DNA of 64,000 nucleotides from Lithobates sylvaticus (Eukaryota; Chordata; Amphibia; Anura; Ranidae). The DNA is taken from assembly GCA_028564925.1 (NCBI GenBank), contig CM053031.1:165343084-165407083 (forward strand), given 5' to 3'. Below, piece after piece: positions 32,372 through 45,009 of this stretch (its first letter is position 1; each line of letters opens with the position of its first letter). The notes under the pieces were generated by a model, which was not told the origin of the DNA, did not search any database, and saw only the letters and a list, made by a program, of their open reading frames with translations. The translations under genes and the position numbers were made by a program.

Positions 32372-33569
32372 ATGACCCGCCACCGGAAAAATCCACAGAA
32401 TCCCCAGAAAATGCAGGATTCCTTCAGAGCGCGCGAGCTCCACCAAAATGGCGCCGGAGCTTCAGGAGGACGGACGGACCAGAAGGCCGTAATCATGACT
32501 AATGGCCGTTCCGGCAACCCACAACAGCATCCAGGAGCCCTCCTGCACAGTGGATCCTCTTCTGGGACCTCCAGTCAATCTACTAGAAGCCCTGCCAAGC
32601 AGAAACAGAGGATCACCTCACCTGTGAGACCGCTGACAGACCCAGCCATGGAGGTAAGCAGGCCTGCACATGAGGGGGACACTGGAGCTCACACACACAC
32701 CACAGGATCCCATAGCAGCTTTCCCCACATCTGATAGACCAGTATCCGACACTGTTCTTAAGGACATGCTGCTATCCCTAAAAGCCTCACTACATGCTGA
32801 CATGACTGCAGGGATCAATCACTGCCAGAGGGAAGTACAGGCCTTAGGCAGCAGGGTGGATCATATGGAACGCAGCATAAGTGACTTCACCTCATCCTTT
32901 AACACAATGGTGGATGCCCATAGCAACCATACTGAGGACATTACCTGGCTGCAAAACAAAGTAGCAGATGTGGAAGACTGTTCCAGAAGGAACAACCTAA
33001 AAATTAGGGGGATCCCTGAAGCTGTACCTGCTACACAGCTACTGTCATACGCCCAAGCACTGTTCTCCACTTTAGTGCCATCCTTATCGCCACAAGACCT
33101 CATTGTGGATCGTATCCATCGTATTCCCAAACCCTCCTTCCTTCCAGAAAACACTCCAAGGGATGTGTTACTCAGAGTACATTTCTACCACATCAAGGAG
33201 CAAATCTTGATGAACTCCCGCAAAATGGATGACAGGCACCCACAGTATGCAGAACTGCAACTACTTCCTGATCTGTCCAGGCACACTCTACAACAGCGTC
33301 GCAATCTGGCGACGATAACTAAAGCTTTGAGGAACCACCATATTACCCACAAGTGGAAATACCCTGCCAAGCTTTCAGTGACCCACAACGGGACCTAAAT
33401 TCTGATCTCCACACTGGACGAGGGTATAGCAACATTGCGCCAATGGGGCATTCTACCTGACTATGCCCCACCGACTACCCAGGTCCCGACCAATTCCCCA
33501 CTTCAAGACGAATGGCAGGTAGTCTCTCGCAAACGCTCTACCAAGAAAACCGCCAGTGGAAGCAGTTAA
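32372..33569 (+). pseudogene. L1 ORF1 protein
   Basis: ORF1p is the RNA-binding chaperone of L1. The frame opens MTRHRKNPQNPQKMQDSFRA, shifts frame near 32690, and continues with a long coiled coil (LKASLHADMTAGINHCQREV, VDHMERSISDFTSSFNTMV), then the RRM-like start DCSRRNNLKIRGIPEAV and the C-terminal domain (IVDRIHRIP, PRDVLLRVHFYHIKEQIL). A TAA at 33396-33398 interrupts it; the same frame continues STLDEGIATLRQWGILPDYA to a stop at 33568-33570. Two breaks in total. Confidence 0.88.
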
Positions 33570-33850
33570 GTATACACAATAATTTGCAACCAGTTCTCTC
33601 CGGACACAGGGGTTTCAAGTTAAAATCCCTGTTTTTTCCCCTCACCAATTCTAACAGCAGTTACTCCTGCACATGGATCGGTTTATAGATCCTTTTCTTA
33701 ATATGCTCTTTGATTTTGCATTATTGACTTTTTGTTTCTTTTACTACCTTTTTGTTGCATAGCCCATGTTTGAAGCACTCCGACCGGCATTGAACTTTTA
33801 CATCATCCTGGACACAGCCAGAACCAGTGATCCTTCTCCAGATTCCAACT

Positions 33851-36800
33851 ATGACCACAGTGAGTACACACAATTCACGACACTCCATGTGGGATGATGC
33901 CTTGAAACACAAAGCTGATGTCCTATGCGTCCAAGAGACCCACTTTCAGGAGTCCAAAGCCCCAAAATGTTCGCACAAGGCCTTCCCTCATGTGTTCATA
34001 GCTTGCACTCCTGGTCACAAAAAAGGAGGAGTTCTGATCGCACTGAGCGATACCCTATCTTTCCAACATAAGGAAACTCTCCTTGACTCCAATGGCAGAT
34101 ATATTATTCTGAAAGGGGACATCAACTCCAATCCATACACACTGGTCTCTCTCTATGCACCAAACTTGCACCAAAAACGCTTTATCAGCAGACTGCTACA
34201 AAAAATGAAATCTCAACAATATGGTAATCTCATCGTGTGCGGAGACATTAATCTCATTATGGATCCAAAAATGGATACTTCCACACCAAATCCAATAGAA
34301 ATTCCACATACCTGAGCAAAACAATACACCATGCAGAACTGTTTGATATATGGAGATGTTTGAACGCGAACGCAAGGGACTATACTTTCTTTTCCCACAG
34401 GCATTGTTCCTACTCACGTATTGACTTATTCCTAACGGATAAATGGTTGCTGCAAAAAATTTCCTCTGTGCAGATACATGACATCACATGGTCTGACCAC
34501 GCAGCTGTTACTATTGCCATTAATGACCAGGTTGTCTCCTCTTCCTCACCCATCTGGTGCACCAACGTCAGATTACTACAAGAACCTCACACTACCACAT
34601 CAATTTCACAACACATTAACATTTTCTTTCAACTTAATGCAGACTCTGTACAAAATCCTTTAACACTCTGGAATGCCCATAAGGCATACATGAGAGGCAT
34701 AGTGATACAACTCGGTGCTAGAGAAAAAAAAATACACAGCCAATCTCAATGCCATACTAACCGACATACATACATTGGAAACTCAAAACAAACAAACACC
34801 TGACTGCACCCTTTCTCAACAGCTTTCCCAATTAAGAGAGAAACTTAGAGGCCTACTATGCCAAAAATATGATTTTCACCTTAGGTGCCTAAAGTTAAGC
34901 TCATATGCCAATGCCAATAGAGCTGGCAAATATCTAGCCAACAGAATTAAAGCAACACACACAAAGACAAGAATTGCCCATTTGATCCACCCCACCCTCA
35001 AACACAAAATAACAAACCCACGAGATATTGCAAATCAATTCGCAACCTACTATAGTACTCTGTACAATATCAAAGATGATCCTTCCACACATCAACCTAC
35101 CAATGAACTTATACAAGATTTTCTACAGAAACTGAATCTACCATCCCTCTCAGACTCTCAAATTGTCTCCTTAAATTCCCCATTCACCTTAGCTGAAATA
35201 GAAGCTACCATAAACACTCTACCGAATGGTAAATCACCCGGACCTGACGGGTTCTCCAATGAATACTTCAAAACCTTTAGTTCCCATCTTGCACCACATA
35301 TGCAACAGGTCTTTGCAAAAGCTGCAGACACGGCAACATTTCCTCCTGAAATGCTCCAAGCATACATTGTCACCCTTCCCAAACCAGGCAAAGAACCTAA
35401 CACACCACCCAATTTTTGCCCTATCTCCTTACTAAACACTGATATCAAAATCTACGCAAAACTAATAGCAAAACGACTGACGGACATTATTCCATTCCTT
35501 ATCCAACGCGACCAGATGGGCTTTGTGAAGGGGAGACAAACCTCTGATGCTACAAGGAGACTTATAAATATAATACACCATGTGGAAAAAACAAAAACGC
35601 CTTCTCTGCTGCTCTCCATAGACGCAGAGAAGGCGTTTGATAGAGTACACTGGAAATACATGTCAATGACGTTATCTAAGTTCGGTTTTAGCGGTCATAT
35701 TCTGAATGCTGCACTAGCCTTATACTACTGCCCTTCAGCACAAGTTTACACGTCCCGCATGCTCTCTACACCCTTTCAGATAACAAATGGAACCCGCCAG
35801 GGTTGTCCCTTATCACCAACAATCTTCAACCTCATGATTGAACCCCTGGCTGAAGCCATCAGAATCCACGCTAACATCACTGGTTTTCACTTTGGATCTG
35901 CCCCTCATGTGATCAACTTGTTTGCGGACGATGCAGTACTATTGTTAACGAACCCACTCACCTCACTCCCTTATGCACATGATACACTGAAGTCTTTTGG
36001 TGACATCTCATATTATAAAGTAAACTTTAACAAATCCCTCATCCTAAACTTAGGGATGTCAGATATAGAACGTCTCAAACTTCAACAGTCCCTCCCATAC
36101 TCGTGGACCAATAAGGGTGTACCCTACCTGGGCATTACCCTAACGAATACTACCTGCTCACTTGTAACCACTAATATGAAACCCCTTTTAGCCAAAATAG
36201 AATCCCAAACTAGAAATTTAGCCAAACACGAACTGTCTTGGATGGGAAGGTTAGCAGCATTCAAAATGCTTATTTTACCGGAAATCCTTTATATCTTCAG
36301 GGCGCTTCCAATACCCATACCAGCACAATACCTTACTTCCCTAGATAACCTCCAATGGAAACAACTATGGGATACAAAAAAGACAGATGCTCATGTACTA
36401 CTTTGATCCCTCACAAGAGTGTAGGGGGGCGGGATTAGTTGATATCCATGACTATATGTGGGCTACCAGACTCGACCAATTAAAATACTGGCTCTCCCCT
36501 AATGACACACCATTATGGGTAGAAATAGAAAGGACCTTAGCTCCTATACCAGACTTACAGGCAGTCCTAGTAGGAGACTGTTGGATACCCTGGAATCTAA
36601 GATACCCCCCTCTATCATCGTGTCACTGCAAGCGTGGAGATTCCTATTAACTCGCCAACTTGTAGACGATGAGGTGTCGACCCTCAATCTCCCTCTTAGC
36701 ATAATTGAAGCCAACATTTCTATGCTATCTCTAAAAACATTTCCCTCTCAGGGGATAACCTCGGTACGCGACTTAATGCACAACAATTGCCCAAAAACAG

Positions 36801-37566
36801 CGGAACGTCTAATGACAGAATTTAATATGCCATCCCGAATGCTCTTCACCTGTATAAGAGTATCCCACTTTATGCACGCCCACCCGATTCCTACTGTCCA
36901 CCTTCCGACCCGCATATGGCAACACCTTACTAATAGTACATTCCGCAATAAGGGAATATCGTTCTACTACAATATACTTCAGAATAAAAGAGTGTTCAAA
37001 AAATTAACAGTACACGTGAAATGGGAAACAGATATAGGTACCTCACTCTCGGAAGAACAATGGAAATTTGCACACCAAACTATACACCGCACGTCACACT
37101 GAATTGGCCACTGGGAAACAATGATTACGATTATTAATCGTTGGCAATACACCCCATACAGGCTCTCAAAAATGTTCCCTGACACTTCACCCCTTTGCTG
37201 GAGAAATTGCGGACACAAAGGCCATCTTCTCCACATGTTCTGGGAATGCCCCAATTTGACTAGATTCTGGAATCAAATATTCAAACCGATTTAGTCTCTT
37301 ACGGGAATTCTCACATCCCCCAATCCAGCAATGGCTACACTAAATTTTGGATTAGAAAATTATCCACACAATATGCGACATGTAGTATCACATATCCTTT
37401 TAGCAGCCAGGTCCCTGATACTCTGACACTGGAAAGTCACACCCACTATTAACGTTACTGATGTAACCCGAATGGTACAACAAAACTTCTCGTTTGAAAG
37501 ATTATTAGCAATTAACTCGCTTACCTGCAGTAGATTTGACAAATTGTGGTTAATATGGACCTGTAC
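33851..37566 (+). pseudogene. L1 ORF2: endonuclease and reverse transcriptase
   Basis: ORF2p nicks DNA and reverse transcribes L1 RNA. Endonuclease: ADVLCVQETHFQ, SLYAPN, CGDINLIMDP (33827-34315), then SRIDLFLTDKWLL and WSDHAAVTIAI (34360-34803). Reverse transcriptase: open from 34715 to 36406 with LPNGKSPGPDGFSNEYF, ISLLNTDIKIYAKLIAKRL, LLSIDAEKAFDRVHW, GTRQGCPLSPTIFNLM and the catalytic FADDAVLLL near 35930. The C-terminus continues in other frames (36387-37102) and ends with CWRNCGHKGHLLHMFWECP near 37195-37253. About five frame breaks or stops separate the pieces, so the copy is dead, but the RT core is intact. Confidence 0.9.
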
Positions 37567-38199
37567 CTAGAACAATGTATAACTATATCTAGAAATGTAC
37601 TATTGAGACTCAGCCGATTCTAGCTGCAAAGGAATAATCAATTTGGTCATGTGCTTCTTCTTCTGGTTTCTTACTGTTCTTTTACTATTTGATTTTCTAT
37701 ATGATTTTCTGTATCGTTATTATCTTGTATACTGTTGAAAATACCAATAAAAGTCTTTCATTGATAAAAAAAAAAAAAAACAATGTGAGGCTTCAATGCT
37801 TAATGCCAGTTTTGTAAGTAATTTGGTGGTTACAGTGACAATGAGTCTTATTTACTAAAGGAAAATACACTTGGCACTACAAGTGCACTAGGAGAACCTA
37901 GGAGACAACCAAAAAGAAAAGCAAGCAAGAAATACATTTCTAGATTTTATCAGATTTTTTTTATTAATAAAAATTAGACATTGTCTGACATTGCAATGGC
38001 CCCCCTACCCAAATTTTATTTATACATATTTCTCCCTAACTTCACAGCGCTTTGGGGGGCCAAGCCAGTATGGCCAGTATCCAGGCCCGTCAGAGGATTC
38101 TCGGGAATAAGTCCGGCCTCAGCAACAACTGAGGCAATATCATTTCTAGAATTTTTTTCTTAAAAATTGTGCAGGATGCAGTATGCTATGATGATATGA

Positions 38200-39570
38200 T
38201 TAAGTTTGTAGTCCACCATATGTATTGCTGTCAGAAACAGGCAGAACCGGCTGGCCATTATCGAAGGCATTCTCCACAACTCTTCTCACTCTGGCCAGCC
38301 GGTAGTTAAAAACCCTCCTCTCCGGGGTGAGGGTCCTTTGGGGGAATGGCCTCATCAGGTGTTCACCCAGACCAAAGGCTTCATCCGCGATGAAGACAAA
38401 GAGGAGTCCTTCCACGTTATCCACATCAGGTGTCAATCCCAGGCCACCACTCTGGAGATGCTGGTAGAACTCCGTCTGGGTGAAGACTCCTCCATCCTCC
38501 ATCCGGACATTCTTCCCCATGTCCACATACAGAAATTCATATTGTGCCGACACCACCGCCATTAACGCGATACTATGAAACCCCTTATAGTTAAAATAGT
38601 ATGACCTGAATGGGGTGGTGGCACGATGTGGACGTGCTTCCCATCTATAGCCCCTCCACAGTTGGGAAAGTCCCAATGGGTGGCAAAATGGGATGCCACA
38701 GTCTGCCATTCCTGTGGTGTTGAAGGAAACTGGGGAGTCAAACAAAAAAAATATATAAGTACTTTTGCACATAACATTGCAAAACATTCTTGCCCAACAC
38801 CAGTAGAACATTTATTTTAAGTATTATTTAAAGACTAAAATATTAAGGCCCACTTGTCAGATTCCTCACCCCCTCTGATGGCCCATTGAAAACATTTAAG
38901 GGGGGGGTGGGGATTAAAAATGTATTTAAGGATACACATACCATTTGGACACATTTTAAGGGAGGGGGTGATTAAAAATGTATTTAAGGATAAACATACC
39001 ATTTGGACACATTTTAAGGGGGGGTTTAGGGTAAAGCACTACAATGGAGCTGACAAAATACATTGTTAAGTGACTAGACTAGGTGGATATGGGCCCAGCA
39101 TAGCATGCTGGGGGGGGGGGGGGGGGGTTAGTGAAGACAAATATGCATGAAGGACAAAAAAGGAGCATTAAAAGATTACAGCATGCATGAGGCCAAAGGG
39201 GACATTCACAGCATATTGCAATCATGGTAATTAGGGATAGAGGAAAGAAATACAATACATTAGCAAACATTCAATACAATAAAATGTGATGTTGAAGGAT
39301 AAATCTTACCTTAATATAGTCCTTCTGCAGGACCTGAACGATGGCAGAACAGGTCTCTGGGATAATGATACCCAGAGCCTGGGGGGAGATGCCTGTTGAG
39401 AACTTGAGGTCCTGCAGGCTTCTCCCAGTCGCCAAGTACCGCAACGTGGCGACTAGCCTCTGCTCCAGAGTGATGGCTTGCCACATGCAGGTATCCTGCC
39501 TGCTGATATAAGGGGTCAGCAAAGCCAACAGATGGTGAAAAACGGGGTCCATCATCCTGAGAAAGTTCAT
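38200..39570 (-). pseudogene. PIF/Harbinger DDE transposase, two exons
   Basis: A Harbinger nuclease of the DDE_Tnp_4 type. Exon 1 (39570 to about 39310) reads MNFLRMMDPVFHHLLALLTP, ITLEQRLVATLRYLATG, SLQDLKFSTGISPQALG and ends at a good donor, AAG/gtaagatt. Exon 2 (from 38729, acceptor gactccccag) has FPSTPQEWQTVASHFATHWD, FPNCGGAIDGKHVHI with the first Asp, then after one frameshift near 38600 FNYKGFHSIALMAVV, FLYVDMGKN, DGGVFTQTEFYQHL, FVFIADEAFGLGEHLMRPFP with the third acidic residue, and RLARVRRVVENAFDNGQP to the stop at 38200. One frameshift is the only obvious break. The intron holds a short tandem repeat and a G run. Confidence 0.88.
38885..39130. repeat. 65-bp repeat and G run in transposase intron
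   Basis: 'gattaaaaatgtatttaagg' and 'acataccatttggacacatt' occur twice in tandem, and a run of about 18 G follows at 39110-39127. Confidence 0.8.
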
Positions 39571-40072
39571 GAAATCGTCAGGATTATTCTCACGGATCTC
39601 ACCTTAACGGTCGGCTGGTCAGAACGAATTTAACAGAACGCACTGAAGAACTGCAAGGCCTGTGAAGAGCGAGCTGAAAATCAGCAATGAGTGGACAAGA
39701 ACGCACTGAATTAACAAATGCAAACTGACTAGACGCACTGAAAAGCAGATACAAACCCCACAAGCACAAACTGAACAACAGTTAAACGATCTGAAAAAAC
39801 ATGAGTCTGAAAAGCGCTAATCTTCTCTCACCAAACTTCTACTAACACAAGATAAATTAGCAGAAGAGGCCCAAAGGGCGGCGCACTCGCAATTGAACTT
39901 CCATTTTATAGTCTCCGTCGGACCTGGTGTATGTCACCGCGTTCTATACGGTCGGACTTTGGTGTGATCGTGTGTAGGCAAGTGCGTTTTGGCGGAACTC
40001 CGTCGGAACTCCGTCGAAAATTCCTTTGGAGTTCAGTCCGACGAGAAGTCCGCTCATGTGTATGCGGCATTA

Positions 40073-41039
40073 GAGTTTTTTCCAGGTAAATAGCTAGTGT
40101 GCTAGCTAAGCCTTGTTTATCCATACAAGGCTGAATCACAATCACATTAGTTTTAAAGTGAGTTTTGATTAGCAGGTTTGCTATACTGTGTTTTTATTTA
40201 ATTATGTGCTCAGTAAGATGCTACTGAGAAGGGATACAGTTTTCAAAGGAAGGGAGGGTTACCATGAAGCTGCCCTTTGAATTTTAGGTCACTACCTTTC
40301 CTGACTGAAATACTAATTATTTTATCCAGAGCCCCTTACAATTTAAAGGAAGCCACTCTGCAGATTTTAGTTATGTGAGGCATGTCAAATTTCAAGTCCC
40401 ACTTGTGATATTGGTGTTGACAGCTAGGGATGTGAAGAGAACAACAGTGACTGAACCGTGGGGATGTGAAGTGGCATAGAGATGAGATATCTTGGGAATG
40501 GTGCGGGGGAGGACAGGCAAAACTAACCCCCTAAATACACCATTTAAATCTTTGACTCAGCCTCATGAAAATATTGTGATGAGAGATTTGAAACGTAAAT
40601 AGGACATCTGTTCCCTTTAATTATATATTCAGGTTAAAATCATCTCCAGACAATTGCATGGTTCCTGCTGAACATTTAAGATATACACATTTCTTAACAG
40701 GATGTTAGGGAAGTGAGTGTATCACCCATGGAATTCCAGTAATGACATTAATTGCAGCTGAAGAAAACATATCATTAAAATAATTAAAGTAATCCCTCTG
40801 AGTGCATAGAAATTGCAGCCTGGCGTGGTAACTGTGATTGCGGGAGAGTTTTTTTCTTTTTTTTTTTTAAGAAAAAAAGGTTAAAAAAGGTACAGTAAAT
40901 TTGTATACGAAGCAAAATAAATTAAAAGGGATTTCAATGATTGCAAGAAAGGAAAGATCTTTAATTTCATATTTTTTTATTTTAAAATAGAGGCAGAAGT
41001 AGTTCCAGGGCTAAGGAAGGCTCTGGTCAGGATACTATA
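40073..41039. other. Interval without recognised feature
   Basis: AT-rich sequence with short stop-ridden frames; I see no gene and no repeat family I can name. Confidence 0.5.
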
Positions 41040-43020
41040 AATATGTATATAGACCACACTGCCAAAAAATGTGAATCAAAATGACTAAACTGTAACATGT
41101 AACATGTAAAAGTTCAAAACATAAATAAATTAATAACAGAAAATACAACTAATGTCCAATGTATCAATAAGTCCCATTCAAATAATAGTTGCTTGAAAAA
41201 CAAAAGGTACAGTAGGTGAACAGGTGCTGGTCCCATCAGTAACAAATAAACACGTGACCACTTCCAGGTGCTCCTGCTGACCCCACATGGATTTACACTC
41301 ACCACAATGGATGGACCTTCTAATAATAGATACTGTAGGTCTCATTGCACTTTTTTGTTGCACCCACTGTGCATTTTGTCACCAACTTAACTAAACACAT
41401 GTACCAGAATGTGATTTTTTGCAATAAAAAAAATGTAAGTACCAAGTGCAATAAAGGTTCCAAGGCATATGTAGATAACCACAGGGCAGCTCCAACTACT
41501 CATCTGACCAGCAATGAGACATATGCACAAAACAACAAATAAAGGAGTGCTCCCAGCCCTGTGGAAGTCAATAGAGTCACAAGGCCAAGAATCGATAAAA
41601 TCAAAGTTCACTTTAATGTAAAGCTAAAAGCATGACATGCAAGTGTGCCCATACTGGTACATCACCAAGCCAGTGAAGTGAAGAAACACATAATCCAAAA
41701 AGCTGAAAGGTGACACATGATGCTGGATTCAACAGTAGGTTACACTGCCCAGGAGCCACAGGACAGTGAGAGAAGTGTGTGAATTATGGCCGCTGGGGTC
41801 ACTGAGATGTCCCTCAACCATATGTTTTGTCATACACTTGGTGGAAGAGTGCCCGAACGTCGGCTGGTGAAAAAAGCTTCTGATATCTGTGGAATGTTTC
41901 TTAACAGATCTTTTATGCCACGTACACACGGTCGGAATTCTTGTCGGAAAAAGCTCTGATGGTTTTCCCGTCGGAATTCCGACGGAATGTCGCTCAAACT
42001 GTCTTGCCTACACACGGTCACACCAAATTCCAATGGTCAAAAACACCACTCCTTAAAAAACTTTCGACTGCACTATAAAAGAGAAGTTTAATGCTTCTGA
42101 GCATCCGTCAAATTGTTTCAGAGCATGCAACAGAATTTTGCGTGTGGGAATTGCATACACACGATCGGAAAATCCGATAGAAAGGTTTTCCGTCGGAAAA
42201 ATTAAGAACAGGTTCTCAATCCAAAGTCCGTTGGAAATTCCGACAGAAAAAGACTGATGGGCATACACACGGTAGGAAAATCCGATGAAAAGGTCCCATC
42301 GGACTGTTTCAATTGGAAATTCCGACCGTGTGTATGCGGCATAAGACTTTCTGGGCACAATAATATTTAGCAAAGTCTGTGCTCGTCTAAATATAATCTG
42401 GGGTACTGATGGTAAATGGGGGCCTAATTTTGGATCAGAACATACTTTATCATTGCCATTGAAGCCTGTGATGAATATTATATTGTTATCCTGGGCAACA
42501 TTTAGTTTACTATCGGTGGGAGAATTACCTAGAAACATTCATAAGCGGACCCAATCAGATCCTCTGGGTATCCCTTTTCTTTGAATTTATGGATGAAAAC
42601 CCTACTTTGTGAGACATAATCCTGGATTTGAGAACAATATCTACTAAGTCTGTGAAATTGGTCCTTAGGAATGTTTTTCTTCCAAGTAGGGTGGTGGTAG
42701 CTACCATAATGTAAATAAGAATTCCTACCTATTGGTTTGGAATAATTGTGACAACTGAACTATCCACATGTGTTAACTAGACTGTCTAAATCAATGACGT
42801 GCGTTAAGCTGAGGTCTAAATTGTAACTGTTACAATGTGTGACAAAGGACAGAAATGCATTTCTATGGCTGTCCCAAATTATAAGAACATCATGTATCTT
42901 CCATAAAAAATGAGGTATCTAGCTTAGGGGTTGTTATTCCATATGGCTTGTTCTTCCCACAATCCCATAGTAATATTGGCGTAGCACGGCGCAAAACTGG
43001 TCAAGATGGGAGAATTAATT
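41040..43020 (-). mobile_element. Decayed Penelope-like element
   Basis: Minus-strand translation of 42900-43020 gives a scrambled version of the Penelope reverse-transcriptase stretch around 'GA..AP..AN..MG.WE', and 42345-42530 gives FITGFNGNDKVCSDPKLGPH and SVPQIIFRRAQTLLNIIVPR, the segment between RT and nuclease (compare the FIYRRAPTLRNQLVKNVIDP segment at 54950-55170). The part down to about 41040 looks like the element's terminal repeat ('aaagtgaactttgattttat' on the minus strand). Heavily broken and old. A Harbinger MITE interrupts it. Confidence 0.55.
41916..42341. mobile_element. Harbinger MITE
   Basis: Ends TGCCACGTACACACGGTCGG and the inverse of GACCGTGTGTATGCGGCA, closely related to the TIRs of the large Harbinger at 28365. 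The flanks are TTA and TAA, close to the TWA target but not identical. The inside is a series of 'gtcggaatttccgac'-like motifs and has no gene. The large element's relatives could have mobilised it. Confidence 0.88.
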
Positions 43021-43237
43021 ATGTTCTAGGCAAAACTGTGTCTCCTCTAGTAGGAACTTGTCTTGGTGGAAATTCATGAGAGATTCTCTACAAAGAAAAT
43101 GTTTGAGGGCCCTAAGGCCTATATCGTGTGATTGTGTGTGAGGAAGAAATTGCGGTAACAGCTTGTTACTGCTTACAGTGTACACCCAATCACACTGATT
43201 TCTCCCCCACCAGTAATAAAGAGGACCTGTGACCACC

Positions 43238-43610
43238 CTAAAAGTACCTGTCACCAGCCCATCAAAGTAACTGTCACCAGCCCATCAAAGTAACTGTCAC
43301 CAGCCCATCTGAGTAGCCGAGTACCTGTCACCAGCCCATCTGAGTAACCAAGTACATGTAACCAGCCCATCTGAATACCCGAGTACCTGTCACCAGCCCA
43401 TCTGAGTACCTGTCACCAGCCCATCTGAATACCCACTTACCTGTCACCAACCCATCTGGGTAACTGAGTACCTGTCACCAGCCCATCTGAGTACCCGAGT
43501 AACTGTCACTAGCACATCAGAGTACCCGAGTACTTGTTACCAGCACATAAGATTACCTGAGTATCTATATGCAGCCCATCAGAGTACATGAGTACCTATC
43601 TGCAGCCCAT
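43238..43610. repeat. Minisatellite, 22- and 31-bp units
   Basis: 'ctgtcaccagcccatctgag' repeats about 14 times, spaced by 'ta(a/c)cc(g/a)agtac'. Units decay toward the right. Not coding. Confidence 0.9.
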
Positions 43611-44930
43611 GCCTCATAGAATATACCTTGGGGTGTTTGCTTTCCAAAATAGGGTAATTTTGTGGGTAATTTCACTGTCCTGGTGCTCCGGGACCTTCAA
43701 AAGTGTGAAAGGAAGGAATGAAATGATATGTTTAATTTAGGCTCCTAGAACGCCTGAAGGTACTACTTCAATGTTGGACCTCTGTTTGTGGCCAGGCTGT
43801 GTAAAAGTCTCACACATGTGGTATTTCCATACTCAGGAGGAGTAGCAGAATGTATTTTGGGGTGTAATTGTTTTCTATGTAAATGCTATGTGTTAGAAAT
43901 ATCATATAAATTGACAACTTTGTGTAAAAAAAAAAACCTCTCATTTCCTTTCCACGTTTTCCAAAGACTTGTGGAAAAAAATGTACTGTTCGAAAGACTC
44001 ATTATGCCTCATAGAATATATGTTGGGGTATTTGCTTTCCAAAATGGGGTAATTTTGTGGGTAATTCAATTGTCCTGGTGCTCCAGAACCTTCAAAATTA
44101 TAATAGGTTGTTAGGAAATTGTATGTGTAATTTATGCTGCTAGAATGCCTGACGGTGATCCCTGCACGTTGGGCCTCTCTATGTGGCCAGGCTGTGTAAA
44201 GGTCTCACACATGTGGTATTGCCATACTCAGGATGAGTAGCAGAATGTATTTTAGGGTGTCATTTTGCTATGTACATGCTATGTGTTAGAAACATCATAT
44301 AAATTGACCACTTTCTGTAAAAAAAAAATATGATTTCATTTTCTTTCCACATTTTCCAAAGACTTGTGGAAAAAAATTAACCGTTCAAAAGACTCATTAT
44401 GCCTTATAGAATATATGTTGGGGTGTTTGCTTTCCAAAATTGGGTCATTTTGTGGGTAATTTAATTGTCTTGGTGCTCCAGAGCCTTCAAATGTGTGATA
44501 GGTTGTTAGGAAATCTTATGTGCAATTTATGCTCCTGGAATGCCTGATGGTGCTCCCTACATGTTGGACCTCTCAATGTGGCCAGGCTGTGAAAAAGTCT
44601 AACACATGTGGTATCCCCATACTCGGGAGGAGTAGCAAAATGTATTTTGGGGTGTAATTTGAAGTATGCATATGCTGTGTATGAGAAATAACCTGTTACT
44701 ATGACAATTTTGTGTAAAAAAAAAAAATAATAATTTCTTAATTTTCCCAAGAATTGTGGGAAAAAATTACAACTTCAAAAAACTCACTATGCCTCTTGCT
44801 AAATGCATTGGATTGTCTATTTTCCAAAAATGGGTTATTTGGGGGGTATTTGTACTTTTATGACATTTCAGGGCCTCAAGAGATGAGGTAGGCTGTCAGT
44901 GCATCAGGTGTGATCAATTTTCAATGATTT
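43611..44930. repeat. 395-bp tandem repeat, three units and part of a fourth
   Basis: 'gcctcatagaatatatgttg' recurs at 43611, 44006, 44401 and, diverged, 44791. Each unit also holds 'gtggccaggctgtgtaaaag', 'actcaggaggagtagcagaa' and an A-run followed by 'ttttccaaagacttgtggaa'. It seems to run into the TTAA-ended element that stops at 45367. Confidence 0.88.
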
Positions 44931-45005
44931 ACATAGTTACATATAGTTACATAGTTAGTAAGGTTGAATAAAGACACCAGTCCATCCAGTTCAACCTGAG
45001 TTAGT
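44931..45005. repeat. Short dispersed repeat insertion
   Basis: 'acatagttacatagttagta' and 'aagacaccagtccatccagt' form a phrase I remember as very common in amphibian DNA. It interrupts the last 395-bp unit. Family not assigned. Confidence 0.45.
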
Positions 45006-45009
45006 GTAT

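Larger units (their letters stand above)
32219..37778 (+). mobile_element. Full-length L1 inserted in Harbinger
   Basis: Flanks AACAATGTGTGGCTT (32204-32218) and AACAATGTGAGGCTT (37779-37793) form a 15-bp target duplication with one mismatch. It starts with a GC-rich 5' UTR, has ORF1 and ORF2, an AATAAA signal at 37747 and a poly(A) run. Being complete at 5.56 kb and with one flank mismatch, it is a fairly young copy and younger than the Harbinger element. Confidence 0.93.
28365..40069 (-). mobile_element. PIF/Harbinger element split by an L1
   Basis: The ends TGCCGCGTACACACGAGCGGAC (28365) and the inverse of GTCCGCTCATGTGTATGCGGCA (ending 40069) are 22-bp TIRs with two or three mismatches. 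Both flanks are TTA (28362-28364 and 40070-40072), the Harbinger target duplication. Without the 5.56-kb L1 the element is about 6.1 kb. It holds a MADF gene remnant (minus), a second accessory gene remnant (plus) and the DDE transposase (minus). 28683-29040 is AT-rich filler; 37794-38199 and 39571-40069 are non-coding arms. Confidence 0.9.

Noticed and set aside
43788-44114. A 108-residue frame in the 395-bp repeat
   Set aside because: Not conserved in the neighbouring units, where the same stretch is closed.
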